Source of the DNA: a virus
Length of the DNA stretch: 31,525 nucleotides
IMG/VR virus record: IMGVR_UViG_3300025322_000112
Coordinates: 1-31,525 of that record
Reading direction: 5' to 3' (one strand)
This document shows, piece after piece, positions 1-8,765 of the stretch. Under the pieces are notes generated by a model, which saw only the letters and a list, made by a program, of their open reading frames with translations, had not been told where the DNA came from and ran no database searches. The translations under genes were made by a program, and so were the position numbers. The first letter of the stretch is position 1; every line of letters starts with the position of its first letter.

Positions 1-544
1 GTGGAGCCGCCCCGGTAGCCTTTATCGCACCGGCGGCAGGGGCACCGACAGTAGACACGTCCAAGAGGAACCCGATAGGATCACGGTAGGCCGTTTCTTT
101 GACGGCTTCCATGCTACCGTACCGCTCTTTCAGCATGTTAGTAAAAGCATCGAATATAGCCTCAGCCCCGGACGGTTTTTGAGGGAACCCCAGAGCCTCG
201 AAGCCTTTTTCTGCGGCTCCTATAGGAATAGACAAAAGAGTCTTACCAGTCTCGACCGGGCGTGTGACCGCTCCTGCGACACCTTTAGCAAGACCTACAG
301 CCGACTCAGGTATAGACTTCAGCAAGAACTCTCTGACAGACTTAGGTCGTGCAGGCTCAAGAGTCGGAGCCGCTGGAGCCCGGCCCGGAGGCGGGGTCTT
401 GCTAAGATAATCGATGATATCAGGCGATGAGTACCCAGATTTGAGAGCACTCTGGTAGTCAAACTCTCTTGTCTTGGACAGATGTTGGACTATTTCGTCG
501 TCTGAGTATCCAGATTTCCTGGCTGATTCTACGTCAAAAGGCAT
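1..544 (-). CDS. Putative ejection/internal virion protein, 5' part (gene runs off the window)
   Basis: An open frame starts at an ATG at 544 (preceded by GAGGAA) and runs leftwards for 181 codons to the window edge without a stop. The N terminus holds two copies of a short motif: residues 3-24 (FDVESARKSGYSDDEI..) and 27-48 (FDYQSALKSGYSSPDI..). This 'FD-x-x-A-x-x-x-GYS-x-x-EI-x-x-x-L' repeat is familiar from long phage virion proteins, often linked to internal or ejected proteins. It is followed by a Pro/Ala linker and a helical, Ala/Gly-rich stretch. The gene is the last visible one of the late block, where ejection proteins often lie in short-tailed phages. That it is a phage virion protein is likely; the ejection role is inferred from the motif and position. 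Confidence 0.6.
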   Translation of the reverse strand, partial: MPFDVESARKSGYSDDEIVQHLSKTREFDYQSALKSGYSSPDIIDYLSKTPPPGRAPAAPTLEPARPKSVREFLLKSIPESAVGLAKGVAGAVTRPVETGKTLLSIPIGAAEKGFEALGFPQKPSGAEAIFDAFTNMLKERYGSMEAVKETAYRDPIGFLLDVSTVGAPAAGAIKATGAAP

Positions 545-553
545 AGTATTCCT

Positions 554-1969
554 CTAGTACGGTTTCTCAAAAGAACTCAGTGGAGGACGTTCCCCACCAG
601 GGGCTAGTCTAGGGCCGGGCTTTTTGGCCAATCCTGTAGTCAATTCTTCTTGGATACGATCAGATTCTTCCAACAGCCCGGCTCTCCTGTTTTCCATCTC
701 TTGTCTCATCAAGTCCATCGAAACTTTCAACTGTTCTGGGGTAAAAGCTGCATCCAACAGTCTTTTGGCTTCAGCACGGGCGGCGTCAGTGCTGGCACTG
801 GCCCCGATGTTCCCGGTCATAACTTTGGCGTACTCTGCGGTCGTAGTGGCGACCAGGTTGAACAGCCCTTGAATCTCTGGATCACCGGCGATCCTTGTGC
901 TTAACCACTGTTGATACTCGTTGTAAAGAGGTATTCCAGTCCTGGGAACCTTAGCGGCCTGTTTCTCGATCAAGTCAAACTGTTTCTTCACCGTGTTTTC
1001 AAAGCCGAGTATACCGGCAGTCTGTCGCTTGTTCCAAGCCAGGGCAGTTCTATTGGCCTGGAGTCCGGCTTGTTTGGCTGTCAATGCAGCCCCGGTCTGG
1101 CCTTCTTGTTTCAAAATTCCAGCGATCATATTATAGACCTGGGCTCTCTGACGACTCCCTGCGGTTCCCCATCCCGGTACGGCTTGAGCTATCGGAGTCC
1201 CGGCCAGGACTTGCTCTGCGGCGACTTGCATTGCTTCAGGTGTCAAGTCAAGTCCACGACTCAAGACTTCTTGACGTGCTTCCGTCTCGGCTCCTACTTT
1301 ACCGGCAAGACGGCTGATGACATAGCTGTTGGCTTCGGCTCCTGTCAAACCTTTTTCTGCGGCTTCAGCTTGAAGACTCTCGTACATGCTCCCCGCCGGT
1401 TTTTGAATCGCCTGTAATGATGTCGTGGTAAACTCAGCTAGACCGGGAGATGTTTCAGGAGAGACAGCGACTTCTCTGAGCCTTTTAATTTTTTGCTCAA
1501 TCGGCAGTCCTGACAATTCAGATTGAAGCCTAGAGATTTCTAACGCTGCCGCAGCTTTTTGTCTGGAAGGAACAGCAGTAAGACCAGATTTAAGACCTTC
1601 CAATATTGCCTGACGTTCAAACTCTCTTTCTTTTCCTGCTTCCGTAGCTCTGCCTACAGCCCTGCCGTAAGTCGGGAGACCAGTCAACTCCAAAGCCCCG
1701 GACAAAAGAGGGACGACTACATTTTTTGCGACTCCGCCCGGAACTGATGTAATCATGTTCAGTATGGACTTGAGACGTTCTGGTATCGAGCCTGAAGGTG
1801 TCTCTGGAGTTTCAGCACGGATAGCACCTAGTATCCTGTTGTCTGAAGGCGGTGTAAGTCCTAGCTCTCCAGAGACAGACTGAAATCTGTCAGGTCGAGG
1901 CAATCCAGCACTGGCCGTAAGGTCTTCCAATCGGCGTCGTGTTTCTTCATCCAATAATCGTAATGCCAT
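554..1969 (-). CDS. Putative virion (ejection-like) protein, 471 aa
   Basis: I do not recognise a family. The 471-residue protein is predicted to be mostly helical and rich in Ala, Glu, Gln and Leu. It has long amphipathic stretches around residues 120-300 and 400-450, and a short Gly/Ala/Pro-rich hydrophobic segment near residues 75-100. That composition is typical of internal or ejected proteins of short-tailed phages. It starts 3 bases after the stop of the upstream 171-aa gene and is followed after 9 bases by the repeat-bearing gene at 1-544, so the three form one translational unit at the distal end of the late operon. Start choice: ATG at 1969 with no competing in-frame start nearby. 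Function is inferred from context only. Confidence 0.6.
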   Translation of the reverse strand: MALRLLDEETRRRLEDLTASAGLPRPDRFQSVSGELGLTPPSDNRILGAIRAETPETPSGSIPERLKSILNMITSVPGGVAKNVVVPLLSGALELTGLPTYGRAVGRATEAGKEREFERQAILEGLKSGLTAVPSRQKAAAALEISRLQSELSGLPIEQKIKRLREVAVSPETSPGLAEFTTTSLQAIQKPAGSMYESLQAEAAEKGLTGAEANSYVISRLAGKVGAETEARQEVLSRGLDLTPEAMQVAAEQVLAGTPIAQAVPGWGTAGSRQRAQVYNMIAGILKQEGQTGAALTAKQAGLQANRTALAWNKRQTAGILGFENTVKKQFDLIEKQAAKVPRTGIPLYNEYQQWLSTRIAGDPEIQGLFNLVATTTAEYAKVMTGNIGASASTDAARAEAKRLLDAAFTPEQLKVSMDLMRQEMENRRAGLLEESDRIQEELTTGLAKKPGPRLAPGGERPPLSSFEKPY

Positions 1970-1972
1970 AAT

Positions 1973-2488
1973 TTACCCCATCAATGTTGCTCCCCCAGTA
2001 TATGGGGCGGCACCAAGTTTGGCGATATCCATTGCTCTGATATCAAAACCCAGTTCTTTGCCTTTGGTTGTCCCACTGGTAGCTGTTGGCTGGCCGAGGA
2101 TAAGTGCCAGCAATCTTAGCAAGTCCTCTGTTCCTGCCTGTCGAGTCGTAGCTTCCGCTCCACGTCGAGTTATACCACGCTCAAACGCACGTTCTCCAAA
2201 TGTCGTGGCGAGTTCTCCAAGTTTTCGAGTCTCGGCTTCCTGGGCCTCACCGGATGTCAAAAGTCCTCTCCTGGCGTATCCTGGCCGCATACCCTGAAGA
2301 AGCCTGTTAGAAGCCTGTTGGTACAGACCTTCCTCGGTCGGGACTGCTTCGGCTCTCATACCACCGAGTATCCCGGCCTGTTCTTGGATTCGCTCTGTCA
2401 ACGGTTTGTAATATTCTGCGGCTCCCGCCCACAGTGGGGTCGGCCTTGCCTCAGTAGTTTGTGTCGCTCTTTTCGCTGCGAAACCCAT
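1973..2488 (-). CDS. Putative virion protein, 171 aa
   Basis: A 171-residue protein of unknown family, Ala/Gly/Arg-rich and helical, with 'PGYARRGLLTSGEAQE' near its middle. Arg/Ala-rich proteins of this size with 'ARRG(L)xSSG'-like segments are common just before ejection proteins in short-tailed phages; that comparison is from memory and unverified. The start ATG at 2488 has a strong AAGGAG seven bases upstream and lies 10 bases past the stop of the GNAT gene. Likely a structural or ejected minor virion protein; role inferred. Confidence 0.55.
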   Translation of the reverse strand: MGFAAKRATQTTEARPTPLWAGAAEYYKPLTERIQEQAGILGGMRAEAVPTEEGLYQQASNRLLQGMRPGYARRGLLTSGEAQEAETRKLGELATTFGERAFERGITRRGAEATTRQAGTEDLLRLLALILGQPTATSGTTKGKELGFDIRAMDIAKLGAAPYTGGATLMG

Positions 2489-2498
2489 GTCAATCTCC

Positions 2499-2948
2499 TT
2501 AATAGATAAATTTCTCTTGGTACATGCTTGCTACTTTTTTTATTCCAGGGAATGTCTCGCTGACCAAGTCCCAAAACTTGTCGTTGGCCAGTTTGTGTAT
2601 CCCGTATACAATCGGGACTCTGTTTTGCTGCAACCAATCCCTACCCTTAGATATCAGTTCGTGAGCAACACCAGAATCCCTGAACTTTTTCTTGACGTAG
2701 ATCACATCCACGAATCCAAACTCTGAGGGATATTCGTAAGGATGGAGCCCGATGCTTACGACTACCATCCCGGCCTCCTCGGTATCGACCTCTGCGACAA
2801 GAACAAGTTTTTTGGTCGAGTCAGAGGTCGCAAGCCAGCGTACAAATCCTTTGGCCGACTCTTCTTTGTTCTCAGCAGGAGTTACCGCCTTATAGGCTTC
2901 ATAAGCCAAAGGGAGATCAGATTTAAGGCCGTACCGAATTTTAATCAT
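2499..2948 (-). CDS. GNAT-family N-acetyltransferase
   Basis: A 149-residue protein of the usual single-domain GNAT length. It begins with the typical first strand (MIKIRYGLKSDLPLAYEAYK). Residues ~76-85 (FGFVDVIYVKKKFRD) match the beta4/motif A region, and 'RDSGVAHELISKG' after it is a degenerate form of the acetyl-CoA-binding (R/Q)xxGxG/A loop. These enzymes move an acetyl group from acetyl-CoA to an amine; the substrate cannot be told. The gene sits between two virion genes, with its ATG overlapping the previous stop by one base (TAATG), so it should be expressed late. The pyrophosphate loop has Ser and Ala where many members have Gly, so activity should not be taken for granted. Confidence 0.72.
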   Translation of the reverse strand: MIKIRYGLKSDLPLAYEAYKAVTPAENKEESAKGFVRWLATSDSTKKLVLVAEVDTEEAGMVVVSIGLHPYEYPSEFGFVDVIYVKKKFRDSGVAHELISKGRDWLQQNRVPIVYGIHKLANDKFWDLVSETFPGIKKVASMYQEKFIY

Positions 2949-4483
2949 TATGGCTCTTTCATCTTTCTGTCTTCCGGGATGAGATACTGGACTTCAAACT
3001 TGATTATGTCCAATCTTACCCCGGTCAACTGTTGGACTTTGACCCTGGCAAATCTACCAGACAATGACGCACCGTTTTCTCCGGTGATCGGAATTTTGAC
3101 GTTGTGACCTTTATCGATTGCTGAAACAAACAACCCGAAACTTACTGGCGTACCGATCTGGACTCCTTCAGAGTATCGTGTGACTGTGACTGCATTGCCG
3201 CTGACGTTCGATTCTCTTGCTATCCTGAGATTTAAGAGGTCATAGGATTTGTTGTCAAACTCAGGTTCGACATTCAGTGGTATGTCCAACTCTGCGGTAA
3301 ACGTGTCGCCTGCGGCATCTACAAATCCAGTCGCCCTCTGAGTCTTTTCTCTGAAGTGAGTTCCAAATCCACCAATGACCTCGAACACACGGAGTTCACC
3401 ATTCTCAAGGACTAACGGAGATTGCTTGACACCCCTTTGATGCACGCCGTACCAGATGATGACTTGTTCCTCAAGAAATCTCCTGATGTCTCCCCAGACT
3501 TCGACGATGTCTCCATCACGTTTTAAGAACAACTTGTAGAAGCCATCATGGAACACCGCTGTACTCAGTTGAACGTCCTGAAGGTTACCGTCATTCAGAA
3601 TCCCGTACAGGGCTTGCCCTATGTCTACGGGTTCCCCGGCAGTTCCCAGTCTCAAAGCGTAGACACTGAAACGCCCGCCTTTGATACCGAGAAATATCGT
3701 CCCGGCGTCAGTATTCTTTGGAGTCATCGGTGAGATACATCCCACACTCTGGGACACGGCGTCTTTTGAACTACTCGGATCAGCCGGGTCTCCAGACAGT
3801 TTGACTAGCCCACCACGTTTGGCAAAGACCAGTTCTGCTACAATCGTCTGAGCCGATGAAGTCGGAGAGTTTATAAACATTGCCGTCACAGACCCAGGAA
3901 CCTCATCGATGTTCAGCTTGTTATTCGTAGGAAATTCGACATCCAACGAGTCAGAATAACTGACAATGTTTGAGTCCAAACCGACGACGAACAACCGACC
4001 GAGATATGTCTGGATCAGCCGAGCCGTAGGCGGTGGAGTCGTAGCGGGCATGTTTACTCTTGTGGTCGCCCCAGTTATGACTTGGATCGGGTCATCACCA
4101 TTGGCGACATACCGCTGACCAAGATAAAACGTCGAAGACCAAATTCCGCTCAATAAAGTGCTGTCTTCGCCGGAGCCTAGTGCGGGGCCTGTGACATCAG
4201 CACTGTCAGTCAGGTTCCTAATCTTTCCAACACCTGAATTGTCGTACATCCCGATCATAAGTTTCTCGACCGAGGAAAACGTGTCGGCCCAGGACACCGT
4301 AATCGCCCCTTCAGCCCCAGACACAGTACCGAGATCGTCTAGTCCAGGTATCCTTGAGACTCTGTTGTCCGGGTAGACAGCCATTCCAGCACAAGATATA
4401 GTTCCCCCCAGAGGCACGTTGACTTCGTCTCGCCCGGTCACCAGACCCAAAAACTTATCAATTGTCAGGTTTTGAGTTTGCAT
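2948..4483 (-). CDS. Putative tail/stabilisation protein, beta-propeller-like
   Basis: A 511-residue, beta-rich protein. The N terminus has the pattern seen in many phage tail-hub or stabilisation proteins: a short lead ('IDKFLGLVTGRDEVNVPLGG'), then 'CAGMAVYPDNRVSRIPGLDDLG', equivalent to the 'N-x-x-L-x-(D/N)-x-x-G-x-(I/L)-x-x-R-x-G' motif of P22 gp10-like and T7 gp12-like proteins. Repeated aromatic/Gly strands such as 'STFYLGQRYVANGDD' and 'TYLGRLFVVGLD' fit blades of a propeller. It lies directly downstream of the fibre gene (TAATG overlap) and two genes after the adaptor, as expected for a protein closing the head-tail junction. Family assignment is by pattern only. Confidence 0.55.
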   Translation of the reverse strand: MQTQNLTIDKFLGLVTGRDEVNVPLGGTISCAGMAVYPDNRVSRIPGLDDLGTVSGAEGAITVSWADTFSSVEKLMIGMYDNSGVGKIRNLTDSADVTGPALGSGEDSTLLSGIWSSTFYLGQRYVANGDDPIQVITGATTRVNMPATTPPPTARLIQTYLGRLFVVGLDSNIVSYSDSLDVEFPTNNKLNIDEVPGSVTAMFINSPTSSAQTIVAELVFAKRGGLVKLSGDPADPSSSKDAVSQSVGCISPMTPKNTDAGTIFLGIKGGRFSVYALRLGTAGEPVDIGQALYGILNDGNLQDVQLSTAVFHDGFYKLFLKRDGDIVEVWGDIRRFLEEQVIIWYGVHQRGVKQSPLVLENGELRVFEVIGGFGTHFREKTQRATGFVDAAGDTFTAELDIPLNVEPEFDNKSYDLLNLRIARESNVSGNAVTVTRYSEGVQIGTPVSFGLFVSAIDKGHNVKIPITGENGASLSGRFARVKVQQLTGVRLDIIKFEVQYLIPEDRKMKEP

Positions 4484-6546
4484 TATGCACTTGCTATAGT
4501 GGTTACTGTTCCGCTACTTCCTCGGTATTTTAACGCCCCACTTTCGACGTACAATATACCGCCGCCAGTAGGATTGCTGGCTGGAGCAGTTGAATCCGAG
4601 AGAAACAGGACTCTTGCGCCGCCGCCAAAACTTGATCCATTGAAACCAAAATTGCCGTCCTCATCAACTATGAGGTAGTCCGTTACTCCAAGCGTAGAGG
4701 CGAATGCCAGCTTGAATTTGTCGGAGTCGCTGTTGTCTAGTCCAAGAGACCAGAAATTTACACCGTTGTACAACTGGAGAATAGGATCACCACCGCTTGC
4801 TCCGCCAGTTTGGGCTAAAAGAATGGCGTTAGATGCACCATTCGTGTTGTCCATATTTCGGACGGCGATCCGAGTAGTCAATCCGACATTTGTTGGAAGT
4901 ATATCAAGAGCATAGCTTGGAGCCCCGCCAATCCCGATCAATCCGGCGGGTGTGATCGTGACATAGTCATTTGTGCCGAGAGTAGCTGCTCCTGAAATTT
5001 TGAAATTATCTGAATCACTGTTGTCTATCCCCAAACTCCAGAATGTTACACCACCTACTTGAAATGTTATGAGTGGATCACCACCACCTGAACCGCCAGA
5101 CCTAATATTCAATAAGGCATGACTGGTCACGTCTGTACTTCGTGCGTTGTAAATCCGTGCGCCCCATGTGCCGCCGGTATCTCTAGCGACATCGAGTTTT
5201 ACGGTCGGGGTGAATGTGTCACCAAAATTGAAGAAACCAGTCGTTGTGTCAAATATGAACCCGGATGTTGCACTGGGGCCATAACCAAAGGCCCAAAGAC
5301 CAGTCGTAGGGACATATTGCAGCTTTAATTTGACGGTAGCACTGGAATCTAAGTACGTCAAAAAGTCTTGAGTGCTGGTCGCTCCGGTATTCTTTGATAA
5401 AAATGCAACTCCACCACCTTGTTCCACATGAATCCTAGCACCTGGCGATGTCACTCCAAAGCCAAAATTACCGGCGGAATCTACGGTAAGAACATCAGAC
5501 GATCCAAGAGTGACAAACCGTGACAGCTTAAACTTGTCACCATCACTGTTGTCTAAACCAAATGACCAATATACGACTCCGTTGTAAAGCCTGATGTAAG
5601 GATCACCACCATTCGCACCCCCGGTGTCTAGGGCAAGTCGAGCATGAGAATCGTTGTCTGTGTTGTCAGAATGGCGACCATAGATCGTCATAAGAGCCCC
5701 AGGAGTAGAATGCTCGGCATGTATCCTGGTAGCGACTGATGGGTTTGAGGTACCTACCCCAAGAGGCCCATCCACAAAATAACTTCCGCCGTCGGCCCTG
5801 AGTTTGATCTTCAAAACTCCGGCGGAGTACAACTGCATAACCGACCCGTCACCGCCGGTCGAGGAGGCACCCATTGTAAGAAGCAGAGAATTTAATATCC
5901 CAGACCGCAGGGCAAAAGAGTCGTTTTCCGTAGCCTTCATGCGGATGGTAAACAAATGTGTCGGAGAGGACTCGTTGATCCCAGTAAGCCCGGCGGTGTC
6001 AATGGTCAATCGGTTGACACTGGCGAAGTGATCGTAGATATGAAATTTATTGCTGTCATTGCCCTGGACACGAAGCGTCACTCCCTGCGTATTATTCGTG
6101 ATCCTTACCTGGGGAGTGCTAGTATCATTGTTCGATTTGACTACGATACCATCGACCGCCAAGGCACCGATGTTGACTGTCAAACGGTGGTCTATGGAGG
6201 CAGTCCCAATAGCCAATCCTTTAACGATATCGTTCCAGAAAAAGTTGCTATTATCCTCGGCAATCGCAGAGGCCCCTCGAAACAGGACAGAACCAACAGT
6301 AAAGTCAGTTTCTTTCTGGTACTGAGGATGGTCGTCTGCGGACAAACTGAGAAGATCAGCGTGAGTCACCTTTAGCGTGCCATCACTGAGTTTGTGGGCA
6401 TGAGCCGAATAGACGCCAGTAAGATTGTCAATTTCAAGTTCTAGTGCGTCTACTTCTACCTGAAGTGCATCAATATCGATTTGCAGCGGACTCGGATTGA
6501 CGCCTACCAGAGTACCATCGTCTAGGTCTATCCACACTGTACTCAT
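4483..6546 (-). CDS. Tail fibre protein with three tandem modules
   Basis: 687 residues. The N-terminal part (about 15-45) is a heptad-like helix suited to trimeric coiled coil, followed by 'SADDHPQY', a motif very common in phage fibre and neck proteins. The middle and C-terminal parts hold three copies of a ~62-residue module with 'GGDPxIxxxxGVxxWSLGLDNSDSDKFKL...TLG..D.L.VD..GNFGFG'. The protein ends in 'GGGILYVESGALKYRGSSGTVTTIA', a C terminus shared by many phage fibres. The ATG at 6546 overlaps the adaptor stop (ATGA); a TTG one codon earlier is less likely. Probably a receptor-binding or side fibre; the ligand is unknown. Confidence 0.85.
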   Translation of the reverse strand: MSTVWIDLDDGTLVGVNPSPLQIDIDALQVEVDALELEIDNLTGVYSAHAHKLSDGTLKVTHADLLSLSADDHPQYQKETDFTVGSVLFRGASAIAEDNSNFFWNDIVKGLAIGTASIDHRLTVNIGALAVDGIVVKSNNDTSTPQVRITNNTQGVTLRVQGNDSNKFHIYDHFASVNRLTIDTAGLTGINESSPTHLFTIRMKATENDSFALRSGILNSLLLTMGASSTGGDGSVMQLYSAGVLKIKLRADGGSYFVDGPLGVGTSNPSVATRIHAEHSTPGALMTIYGRHSDNTDNDSHARLALDTGGANGGDPYIRLYNGVVYWSFGLDNSDGDKFKLSRFVTLGSSDVLTVDSAGNFGFGVTSPGARIHVEQGGGVAFLSKNTGATSTQDFLTYLDSSATVKLKLQYVPTTGLWAFGYGPSATSGFIFDTTTGFFNFGDTFTPTVKLDVARDTGGTWGARIYNARSTDVTSHALLNIRSGGSGGGDPLITFQVGGVTFWSLGIDNSDSDNFKISGAATLGTNDYVTITPAGLIGIGGAPSYALDILPTNVGLTTRIAVRNMDNTNGASNAILLAQTGGASGGDPILQLYNGVNFWSLGLDNSDSDKFKLAFASTLGVTDYLIVDEDGNFGFNGSSFGGGARVLFLSDSTAPASNPTGGGILYVESGALKYRGSSGTVTTIASA
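4642..5640 (-). repeat. Three protein-level repeat modules in the fibre gene
   Basis: Copies lie at 5455-5640, 4927-5118 and 4642-4824 (minus-strand order). Each encodes ~62 residues with the core GGDP, WS(F/L)G(L/I)DNSD(G/S)D and a closing 'G(N/L)(F/I)G(F/I)G'. The copies are diverged at DNA level, so the duplication is old. The 174- and ~100-residue spacings differ, which means other modules were inserted between copies 1 and 2. Confidence 0.8.
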
Positions 6547-7274
6547 CAATACACCCTGTCTGAGAATTCAGTCCCCGTTCGTGGCGGGAACGGTGTTCGA
6601 TTTCTGTTCTCTTTTCTGTCGGTCAGGTACTTAACTTCCGCTACGACTTTATCAAACTTCCGTTGCCAATAAAGGATTTTGTTGATGTCTTCTTTTTCTA
6701 GGAACATTTGCCCCCAGTAATACGTCAGTGGTATTAGATAATGTCTGAATCGCTCCTCGATTGATGGAAGGTCTGTCCCAAACAAAATATCAGTAGGACG
6801 GCGATAGTAACTCATTTGCAACTTAGTGTCGGCCTTGTTAATCGCCGGGTAAGTAAGTATCCTGAACTTCCTGATGAGATAATACAAAGGCTCGCCAGGA
6901 GTCGGAACAGAGACATTGAGACGTGGTTCTATTCCAGCTTCCTCGTAATAGCTCCGGGGCAACGGGTCAAGATTTCGGCCCACAGATGGTGTTACCGTGT
7001 CATCAAGCCAGTACATCTTTTCTTCCCGTGTAAAGTCTATTGGGAGATCGTAGAACCAAACCCCGTTGAGCATCGTGGTCTGTACTGTCCGACGAAGTTC
7101 CGGGAATCCGACTTTGTCGGTCAATTCTCTCTGGGCAAAGTTTACCCATTGAGTGATTTCGTCATTGAGATCATCCCTACGCAAGAGTTTTGCTACCCTG
7201 GTTACCAAGGCGTTCAAGTCCAGCGTCAGACTTTGACTTTCGATTGTCGTTGTTACTCCAATGACTATACTCAT
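6546..7274 (-). CDS. Head-tail adaptor (connector) protein
   Basis: 242 residues. The N-terminal helices match the phage adaptor pattern: 'LNALVTRVAKLLRRDDLNDEITQWVNFAQRELTDKVGFPELRRT', i.e. a small helical unit with the W-x-N-x-A-Q-R-E-(L/I) core typical of P22 gp4-like or T7 gp11-like connector proteins. A later segment 'KLQMSYYRRPTDI' and 'IPLTYYWGQMFLEKEDINKILYWQRKFDKVVAEVKYL' also fit that family. In these phages the protein forms a ring under the portal and receives the tail. It is placed between the two fibre genes rather than next to the portal. The SD (AGAGGG) lies four bases before ATG. Confidence 0.72.
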   Translation of the reverse strand: MSIVIGVTTTIESQSLTLDLNALVTRVAKLLRRDDLNDEITQWVNFAQRELTDKVGFPELRRTVQTTMLNGVWFYDLPIDFTREEKMYWLDDTVTPSVGRNLDPLPRSYYEEAGIEPRLNVSVPTPGEPLYYLIRKFRILTYPAINKADTKLQMSYYRRPTDILFGTDLPSIEERFRHYLIPLTYYWGQMFLEKEDINKILYWQRKFDKVVAEVKYLTDRKENRNRTPFPPRTGTEFSDRVY

Positions 7275-7281
7275 ATACCCT

Positions 7282-7303
7282 CTAAGTTCCTACTAAGTTC
7301 CTA
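7282..7303 (-). repeat. Perfect 11-bp tandem duplication at a gene boundary
   Basis: TAGGAACTTAG (minus strand) occurs twice head to tail, at 7293-7303 and 7282-7292. It covers the stop codon of the C1q-fibre gene, giving two consecutive in-frame TAG codons, and runs up to the SD of the adaptor gene. Likely a replication slippage product with no coding effect. Confidence 0.9.
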
Positions 7304-8567
7304 CCAGACGTATGCTTGCCAAGCAATAAGCCACAGGTGACGAACTGAACAGGTCGGAGGAGGCTTGGTCTCCATAAGCCATGACCTGGACTTCGACGTA
7401 TTCACCGGCACTGAGAAAGAGTTCTTCGGAATGAACAATTCCAGATATTTCCCCATCGTTCCCGATCATAACACCGCCGGATCGAGTCAAATTACTTGAG
7501 CCATTCTTGCGGAACCGTATGTGGGCCGACTCACTACTTAGACCCCCTCCTGGCCCCGCAGACTGTGACTTCCGGCCAAAGACTGCCGTAAAATGATACT
7601 GGCCGGTTATAGGAGCCGTCAAACGACTGGTGTTGACAGACGTGTCGTGACAAGGCCCAGAATCGTATGATTCACCGTCGAACAGTACAGTTACAAAAGT
7701 GCCTAGACTGAGTCCGGTTATAGGGGTGCTGCGATAGACTTTGGCCCCGATGTCGCTGAAACCGACAAAATTCGGTATTGCGACTTGGCCAGCCGAATCA
7801 ATTGTCATTGCGGCTATACCGCTTGACGAGTAAAGTATGAAGTCCCCGGTATCACGCCCAAATCCTGGACGAATAAAGCTATAGACTCCGCTGTCACCAA
7901 GTTTCAATCCTACAGGTGATGCTCCACCAGTCACCCTGACGACAACGTCACCCCGGAACTCAAAGACTGTGTTGCTTATTATTGTGGCCCTGGCCAGAGC
8001 CCTCTCTACGCCGCCAGCTTGGATTCTGAAGTCATGGTTTGATGTCGTTCCGACTCTACCAAGAAGATTATCAGACATCAAAACAAGAGTAACCGAACTC
8101 GTTGTGTCAGTGATAGTCAGCTTTGGGTCTGTAGCATGAGTGATCGTCTGATTGTCTGTAAAGACGTTGGCTTCGTCTTCATAGGCCAGGGCGACTGGAA
8201 GTTTTGACCGTGTAGTGATCCCGCTGGCTGCGATCTTGATATCAGTGATCGACAGGTCTACGATCTTGGCACCTGTGACAGAGTTGTCAGGAAGGGCTCC
8301 CGTGACATCAATATCCGTAAAGTCGGTGTTGTCGAACGTGACTCCCGACTTAGAAAAGACGATGTCGTATGCGGCTGTCGTACTTGCCCAGAACTCATAC
8401 GAGCCGTCAGACTCGTTTGTAAATGGGTTCACTAGGACAGTCTCAGCCCGGTCGGATGCTAGAGTCGCAGGAGTCAGAGTCCCCTCAAGATAAACTGTGA
8501 CTGTGACTCCTGAGATAGCATTTCCGTACTGGTCTACGATAGCCCCACGATATGATCCGAATGCCAT
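7293..8567 (-). CDS. Tail fibre/spike with N-terminal transthyretin-like and C-terminal C1q-like domains
   Basis: 424 residues in three parts. Residues 5-75 look like the transthyretin/carboxypeptidase-regulatory-like fold often found at the N terminus of phage fibres ('GAIVDQYGNAISGVTVTVYL', then 'NPFTNESDGSYEFWA'). Residues ~90-270 are beta-rich shaft. Residues ~274-423 resemble a C1q/TNF-like head: 'GAKVYRSTP', 'TGQYHFTAVFGRKS', 'HIRFRKNG', 'LFLSAGEYVEVQV', and final 'YCLASIRLVG'. Such heads form trimers and bind ligands at the fibre tip. The gene starts 8 bases after the stop of the 59-aa gene. Receptor-binding role is inferred; the C1q-like call is by strand order and key aromatic/Gly positions. 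Confidence 0.75.
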   Translation of the reverse strand: MAFGSYRGAIVDQYGNAISGVTVTVYLEGTLTPATLASDRAETVLVNPFTNESDGSYEFWASTTAAYDIVFSKSGVTFDNTDFTDIDVTGALPDNSVTGAKIVDLSITDIKIAASGITTRSKLPVALAYEDEANVFTDNQTITHATDPKLTITDTTSSVTLVLMSDNLLGRVGTTSNHDFRIQAGGVERALARATIISNTVFEFRGDVVVRVTGGASPVGLKLGDSGVYSFIRPGFGRDTGDFILYSSSGIAAMTIDSAGQVAIPNFVGFSDIGAKVYRSTPITGLSLGTFVTVLFDGESYDSGPCHDTSVNTSRLTAPITGQYHFTAVFGRKSQSAGPGGGLSSESAHIRFRKNGSSNLTRSGGVMIGNDGEISGIVHSEELFLSAGEYVEVQVMAYGDQASSDLFSSSPVAYCLASIRLVGT

Positions 8568-8575
8568 GACCTACC

Positions 8576-8755
8576 TCAGCGTTTACTTCGTAGCTTCCCT
8601 AATACAGACATACGTTGAAACTTCTTCTTGCCGTATTTCTTACGACCAATCCATGAAGTTAAAGCCCCCGGAGTTTCTACATCGGGCCGACGGGCCAGTT
8701 TTCCTCTGAGTGCAGCAAAACGACCGCCCCCTCCGGGCCTCATTGACTTTGCCAT
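8576..8755 (-). CDS. Small basic protein, 59 aa
   Basis: An ATG at 8755 preceded by a very strong GAGGAGGT opens 59 codons ending with TGA at 8576. The product is strongly basic (RPGGGGRF.., RKKYGKKKFQ, KLRSKR at the end) with no hydrophobic segment. I do not recognise it. It sits between the 68-aa gene (10 bases upstream) and the C1q-fibre gene, so it is co-expressed with virion proteins. A DNA-binding or head-associated role is possible but is a guess from charge alone. Confidence 0.65.
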   Translation of the reverse strand: MAKSMRPGGGGRFAALRGKLARRPDVETPGALTSWIGRKKYGKKKFQRMSVLGKLRSKR

Positions 8756-8765
8756 CTTGACCTCC

